64,000 nt of DNA from contig NZ_JODS01000028.1 of NCBI RefSeq assembly GCF_000718025.1, forward strand, positions 1 to 64,000, read 5' to 3'. Below, piece by piece: positions 60,218 to 64,000 of this stretch. The stretch comes from Kitasatospora purpeofusca. GTDB taxonomy: Bacteria; Actinomycetota; Actinomycetes; Streptomycetales; Streptomycetaceae. The notes beneath the pieces were generated by a model. It was not told where the DNA came from, did not search any database, and saw nothing but the letters and a program-made list of their open reading frames with translations. The translations under genes were made by a program, and so were the position numbers. Each line of letters starts with the position of its first letter. Positions within the stretch are counted from its first letter, which is position 1.

Positions 60218-61093
60218 TCAGGGCTTGAGGCGGGCGAGGAAGTCGTCGATCAGCGGGGCGATCTCGGGCAGCTTCTCCTCCAGCGCGAAGTGCCCGGTGT
60301 CGAACACGTGGAGTTCGGCGTCGGGCAGGTCGCGCAGGTAGGCGCGGGCGCCGGGCTCGGTGAAGAACGGGTCGTTGCGGCCCCAGACCACCAGGGCCGG
60401 CGGCCGGTGGGTCCGCAGCCAGTCCTGCCAGACGGGGTAGAGCTCGACATTGCTGTGGTAGTCGAGGGCGAGTTCGACCTGGATGTCCTTGCGACCGGGC
60501 AGGTCGAGGTGGTGCTGGTCGAGGGTCCAGCCGTCGGGGGCGACCAGTGAGGGGTCGCCGGTGCCGCCCTCGTACTGGGCCCGGGTGATCTCCTCGACGA
60601 GGATGGCGCGGGCGCGTTCGGCGGCGCCCTCGACGCCGGGGCGGTTGGCGACGAACTCCCGTGCCTGCGCGGAGAGCCCCTCCTCGTAGGCGTTGCCGTT
60701 CTGGACGATCAGGCCGGTGATCCACTCGGGGTGGCGGGTGGCGAGCCGCAGGCCGACGGGGGCGCCGAAGTCGAAGACGTAGAGGGCGAAGCGGTCGAGG
60801 CCGAGGGCCAGGCAGAAGCCCTCGACGACGTCGGCCAGGGTGTCGAAGCGGTAGCGGAAGTCCTCGGGTGCGGGGCTTTCGCTGTGGCCGAAGCCGGGGT
60901 AGTCGGGGGCGATCAGCCGGTAGCGGGTGCCGAGCGCGTCGAAGAGCCGCCGGAACTGGTGGGAGGCGGACGGGAATCCGTGCAGCAGCAGGAGCACGGG
61001 GGCGTCGGCCGGTCCGGTCTCCCGGTAGAAGACGCGCAGGCCGTCGACATCGACGTGGCGGTGATGGATGTGCGGGATCGTCAGCTCGCTCAT
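60218..61093 (-). CDS. Alpha/beta hydrolase with Asp nucleophile (epoxide hydrolase or haloalkane dehalogenase type)
   Basis: 291 residues. HGFP at 38-41 is the oxyanion motif of these enzymes, and the nucleophile elbow is VFDFGAPVG with D108 in place of Ser, as in epoxide hydrolases and haloalkane dehalogenases. A charge-relay acid lies near VVWGRNDPFF, and the catalytic histidine is in DTGHFALEE. ATG 61093 is preferred over 61102. The upstream region has an inverted repeat CTAACC (61095-61100) / GGTTAG (61117-61122), a possible operator. The substrate is not known. Confidence 0.78.
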   Translation of the reverse strand: MSELTIPHIHHRHVDVDGLRVFYRETGPADAPVLLLLHGFPSASHQFRRLFDALGTRYRLIAPDYPGFGHSESPAPEDFRYRFDTLADVVEGFCLALGLDRFALYVFDFGAPVGLRLATRHPEWITGLIVQNGNAYEEGLSAQAREFVANRPGVEGAAERARAILVEEITRAQYEGGTGDPSLVAPDGWTLDQHHLDLPGRKDIQVELALDYHSNVELYPVWQDWLRTHRPPALVVWGRNDPFFTEPGARAYLRDLPDAELHVFDTGHFALEEKLPEIAPLIDDFLARLKP

Positions 61094-61154
61094 GCTAACC
61101 ATTAAACACCCGAGTACCGGTTAGAGGAAGAGCTGATCAAGGAAAGAACCGGTG

Positions 61155-62354
61155 TCACCGCCCCAGCAGCCGCAGGGCGGTCGGCTTGGTGAACTCGTAC
61201 CTGGTCATCTGCTCCAGGTCCTTCAGCCAGCCGACCGTGCGGCCCGGCCGGGCGAGCACCCGGGCGTAGAGCTCCTCGAAGGCACCGGTGACGCTCTCCA
61301 GCGAGAACCGGCCGACCACCCATTCCCGCCCCCAGGCGCCCAGTTCGGCCCGGCGCGCCGGATCGTCGAGCAGCCCCCGCAGTTGGGCGGCCAGCGCCTC
61401 CGGCGACCGCGAGCCGTCCCCGAAGCCGTACATGCAGCGCGAGGCGTGCGGTTCGACCAGCGGCCCGGGCTCGTGCACGGCGGCGTACCCGGCCGCGCCG
61501 TGCACCACCACCGGCTTGCCGAAGGCGAGTCCGCGCAGCGCGGAGCCGCCCATGCCGAGGACGATGTCGGCGCCCTGGTAGGCGGGTCGCGGATCGGCGA
61601 GCTGGCCCGGGACCAGCACCGCCGGACGGCCGAGCGCCTCGTTGACGGCGGCGGCGCGGGCCCGCAGCGACTCCAGGCTCGGGCCGGTGCCGACGATCAC
61701 CAGCCGGACCCGGGGGTCGTCCAGCTGCCGGACGGCGTCCACGGTGAGCTCCGCACCGGCGTCCTTCTCCAGCGCGGGGACCAGCCGGGTGACGATGGCC
61801 AGCAGCAACTCCTCGTCCCCGATGCCGTGTTGGCGGCGGAAGGCAGTGCCGTCGACCAGGCCGGGGGCGTCCGTGGCGGTGTTCACCGGCGGTTCGATCA
61901 GGCTGACGTCCCGGTGGCCGAAGGCCCGGCCGTCGCCCAGCAGCGCGCCGAGGCCCAGCACCAGGGGCTGGTGCCGGGGCAGGCCGCGCAGCATCCGGAT
62001 CCCGTAGAAGGTGGTGACCACCGGGATCCGCCCGTAACGGCCGGGCCCGAAGTAGGAGTTGCGGGCCGCCCTGACCTCCCAGGCGTGCAGCAACTGGCTG
62101 CCGTGCTCGGCGGCCAGCCGGCCCAGCCGGCGCCGGACCTCGGAGTGCGGGGTGTCGGGGCCGCCCGCCACCACCACGTCCAGACCGTGGCCGGCCGCCA
62201 CCTCGACCAACGGGGCCGGTCCGTCCACCCCTTGGGCGAACAGCACCGGGTCGTGACCCCGGTCGCGCAGGGTGCGGGCGATGTCGACGGCGTTCAACTG
62301 GGCGCCGCCCAGGGCCAGATTGTTGAGATGGACGAGCACCCGGACCGATCTCAC
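61155..62354 (-). CDS. Glycosyltransferase family 4
   Basis: 399 residues, GT-B fold. The N-terminal domain begins RVLVHLNNLALGGAQLNAVD, with the glycine-rich loop typical of GT4, and the donor-binding domain has LAIVTRLVPALEKDAG, LVIVGTGPSLESLR and IVLGMGGSALRGLAFGKP with the EX7E-type region altered to GMGGSALRGLA. GTG 62354 directly follows the stop of the Wzt-type gene, 3 bp away, so it is one operon with the exporter. It probably extends the polymer before export. Confidence 0.86.
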   Translation of the reverse strand: MRSVRVLVHLNNLALGGAQLNAVDIARTLRDRGHDPVLFAQGVDGPAPLVEVAAGHGLDVVVAGGPDTPHSEVRRRLGRLAAEHGSQLLHAWEVRAARNSYFGPGRYGRIPVVTTFYGIRMLRGLPRHQPLVLGLGALLGDGRAFGHRDVSLIEPPVNTATDAPGLVDGTAFRRQHGIGDEELLLAIVTRLVPALEKDAGAELTVDAVRQLDDPRVRLVIVGTGPSLESLRARAAAVNEALGRPAVLVPGQLADPRPAYQGADIVLGMGGSALRGLAFGKPVVVHGAAGYAAVHEPGPLVEPHASRCMYGFGDGSRSPEALAAQLRGLLDDPARRAELGAWGREWVVGRFSLESVTGAFEELYARVLARPGRTVGWLKDLEQMTRYEFTKPTALRLLGR

Positions 62355-62357
62355 GCC

Positions 62358-63557
62358 TCACTCCTCCCAGTGGTGCGGGACGAACACCGGCGCGGCCAGC
62401 ACGACGGCACGCGGCGGGGAGTCCAGCATCGGCCCGAACACGTCGAACTGGCCCACCGAGTGCCAGCTCATCAGCGTGCCGCCGTCGGTCCGGCCGATGC
62501 TGTAGACGCCGGCCCAGAGCGTGTACCGGCCGCGCGGCAGCGGCAGCCGGGGGATCACGCAGGCGACCTGGCGGTCCCCGCCGGTGAGCCGGATCTCGTG
62601 GCTGATCTGGAAGATCGGGCTGGAGGTGCCCTCGCTGACGCCCAGGTGCAAGGTCGCGTCGCCCCGGTACTCGCCGCCCAGGGTGAGCTCGACGGTCATC
62701 GGCTCGTCGGTGGTCAGGCTGTCCCGGTCCTCGCCGCGCACCTCGTGCTTGAGCAGTTGGAGCGGCTCGCCGGTGCGCCCGCCGGCCTCGGACTGCGCCT
62801 CGATCGAGTCGCGGTAGCCGGCCATCGCGTCCTTGATCCCGGCGTCCACCCGGATCGAGCCCTGCTCCAGCCAGATGCCGCGCCGGCAGATGGACTCCAC
62901 CGCGGGCAGGTCGTGCGAGACGAAGACGATGGTGGTGCCCTGTTCGGCGACCTCGCGCATCCGGTCCAGGCAGCGCTGCTGGAACACCGCGTCGCCGACC
63001 GCCAGCACCTCGTCCACCAGCAGCACGTGCGGCTCCAGGTAGGCCGCGACGGCGAAGCCGAGGCGCATCTGCATGCCCGAGGAGTAGAACTTCACCTGCC
63101 GGTCGATGGCGCCGCCGAGCCGGGCGAACTCCACGATGTCGTCGAAGCGGCCGGCCACCTCGCGGCGGCGCAGGCCGAGCAGCGCGCCGAACAGGTAGAT
63201 GTTCTCCCGGCCGGTCAGGTCCGGGTGGATGCCGGCCCGGATCTCGATCAGCGCGCCGATCCGGCCGCGCACGTCGATCACCCCGCCGTACGGGTACATC
63301 ACCCGGGTCAGCATCTTCAGCAGGGTGGACTTGCCGGAGCCGTTGGAGCCGATCAGGCCGACCGACTCGCCCGGCTCGATGTGCATCGAGATGTCCCGCA
63401 GCGCCCAGCGCCAGTCCTCGCCCTTCTCGCCGCGCAGTCGGCGGGCCAGCGAGTCGACCTTGTCGCGCAGCAGCATCCGCTGCTGGTCGGCCTTGAAGCG
63501 CTTCCACACCTGGTCGGTGCGGATGGTCCCGAGCGGGAGGGTCTGGCTAGGCGACAT
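62358..63557 (-). CDS. Polysaccharide ABC exporter ATPase, Wzt type
   Basis: 399 residues. ATPase domain: Walker A GSNGSGKST at 70-78, signature SSGMQ at 159-163, Walker B LLVDEV at 179-184, and switch histidine in SHD at 214-216. The C-terminal ~150 residues are a beta-rich domain like the Wzt carbohydrate-binding domain, which recognises the finished glycan end. This indicates export of an O-antigen- or teichoic acid-like polymer. It overlaps the permease gene by 11 bases and is translationally coupled to it. Confidence 0.9.
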   Translation of the reverse strand: MSPSQTLPLGTIRTDQVWKRFKADQQRMLLRDKVDSLARRLRGEKGEDWRWALRDISMHIEPGESVGLIGSNGSGKSTLLKMLTRVMYPYGGVIDVRGRIGALIEIRAGIHPDLTGRENIYLFGALLGLRRREVAGRFDDIVEFARLGGAIDRQVKFYSSGMQMRLGFAVAAYLEPHVLLVDEVLAVGDAVFQQRCLDRMREVAEQGTTIVFVSHDLPAVESICRRGIWLEQGSIRVDAGIKDAMAGYRDSIEAQSEAGGRTGEPLQLLKHEVRGEDRDSLTTDEPMTVELTLGGEYRGDATLHLGVSEGTSSPIFQISHEIRLTGGDRQVACVIPRLPLPRGRYTLWAGVYSIGRTDGGTLMSWHSVGQFDVFGPMLDSPPRAVVLAAPVFVPHHWEE

Positions 63558-64000
63558 CGGCGATCCCCGTCTCCAGCTTCTTGAACAGCAGGTAGCCGCC
63601 GACCAGGAACACCACCGAGGAGACCGCGGCGATCGTGGTGAGCGCGGCGTCCGGCGCCTGCCCGTAGAGCAGGGCGTTGCGGTAGCCCTCGATCACGGCG
63701 CCGAGCGGGTTGACGCCGACGTACAGCTCCTGGAGCCGCTCCGGGATCTGGGCCAGCGGGTAGGCGACGGGGGTGGCGAACACTCCCATCTGGGTGATGA
63801 TCGGCAGCAGGTGGCGGACGTCGCGCAGGTACACCACGGCCACCGAGAGCACGAGGGCGATGCCGTAGGTGAAGGCGAACTGGATGCCCAGCAGCGGCAC
63901 CACCCAGAGGAAGGTGACGGCGGGGGCGGTCCAGAAGATCAGGAAGAGCAGGCCGAGCACCGCGGTGCCGATCAGCATGTCGACGGTGGCGACCAGCATC
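63547..64000 (-). CDS. Polysaccharide ABC exporter permease, Wzm type (truncated by window end)
   Basis: The C-terminal ~150 residues of a membrane permease; the 5' end is beyond 64000. Helices visible include IGTAVLGLLFLIFWTA, ALVLSVAVVYLRDV, and the family segment ITQMGVFATPVAYP, then NPLGAVIEGYRNALL, and a last helix near the C-terminus (LFKKLETGIADVA). It forms the channel for the Wzt ATPase encoded immediately downstream. Overlap with that gene is 11 bases. Confidence 0.88.
   Translation of the reverse strand, partial: MLVATVDMLIGTAVLGLLFLIFWTAPAVTFLWVVPLLGIQFAFTYGIALVLSVAVVYLRDVRHLLPIITQMGVFATPVAYPLAQIPERLQELYVGVNPLGAVIEGYRNALLYGQAPDAALTTIAAVSSVVFLVGGYLLFKKLETGIADVA

Overview
The window is high-GC actinobacterial DNA. 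Gene content, codon bias (G/C third positions, many GTG starts), the rRNA-operon leader at the left edge and the gylR-glpF-glpK-glpD order all point to a streptomycete (Streptomyces or Kitasatospora). It reads as ordinary chromosome: I see no integrase, transposase, CRISPR array, tRNA or secondary-metabolite megasynthase.

Left part (1-20.7 kb) is central carbon metabolism and its control. A leader and promoter for an rRNA operon running left lie at the edge. The PTS pair crr-ptsI follows, preceded by a DasR-type site. Then come acetoacetyl-CoA synthetase, two NUDIX proteins (one NrtR-like) and a homocysteine S-methyltransferase. Next is the glycerol regulon (gylR, glpF, glpK, glpD) with two matching operators. 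A large secreted protein with an amidase-like C-terminus is broken by a frameshift with missing sequence. The gluconate genes gntK-gntP diverge from gntR across a long inverted repeat.

Middle (20.8-36 kb) holds the most unusual locus: a minus-strand operon of kleisin-like, KITE-like and giant SMC/MukB-like proteins. It resembles MksBEF or Wadjet JetABC, but the fourth gene is an Rv0805-type metallophosphoesterase instead of a JetD/MksG nuclease. It is followed by a secreted TIG protein, a small membrane protein under a TetR-like palindrome, 5-oxoprolinase pxpABC, an APH(6)-type kinase, and a PadR regulator divergent from an alpha/beta hydrolase.

From 36 to 49 kb are a His-rich DUF4396 membrane protein with a CsoR-type operator, a methyltransferase, undecaprenyl-diphosphatase with a short upstream ORF, a HEAT-repeat protein, a PAS protein, an NsdA/NsdB-like regulator, a second phosphotransferase, an acyl-CoA dehydrogenase, a DUF397 protein and an orphan DhaM that should be fed by the PTS.

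The right part (49-64 kb) is cell-surface polysaccharide biosynthesis: sugar epimerase, PglD-like acetyltransferase, PglC/WcaJ-like sugar transferase, three glycosyltransferases, two polysaccharide deacetylases and a Wzm/Wzt exporter running off the edge. Between them, at 56.3-56.8 kb, is a gene-free array of six related hairpins that I cannot assign to a known element.
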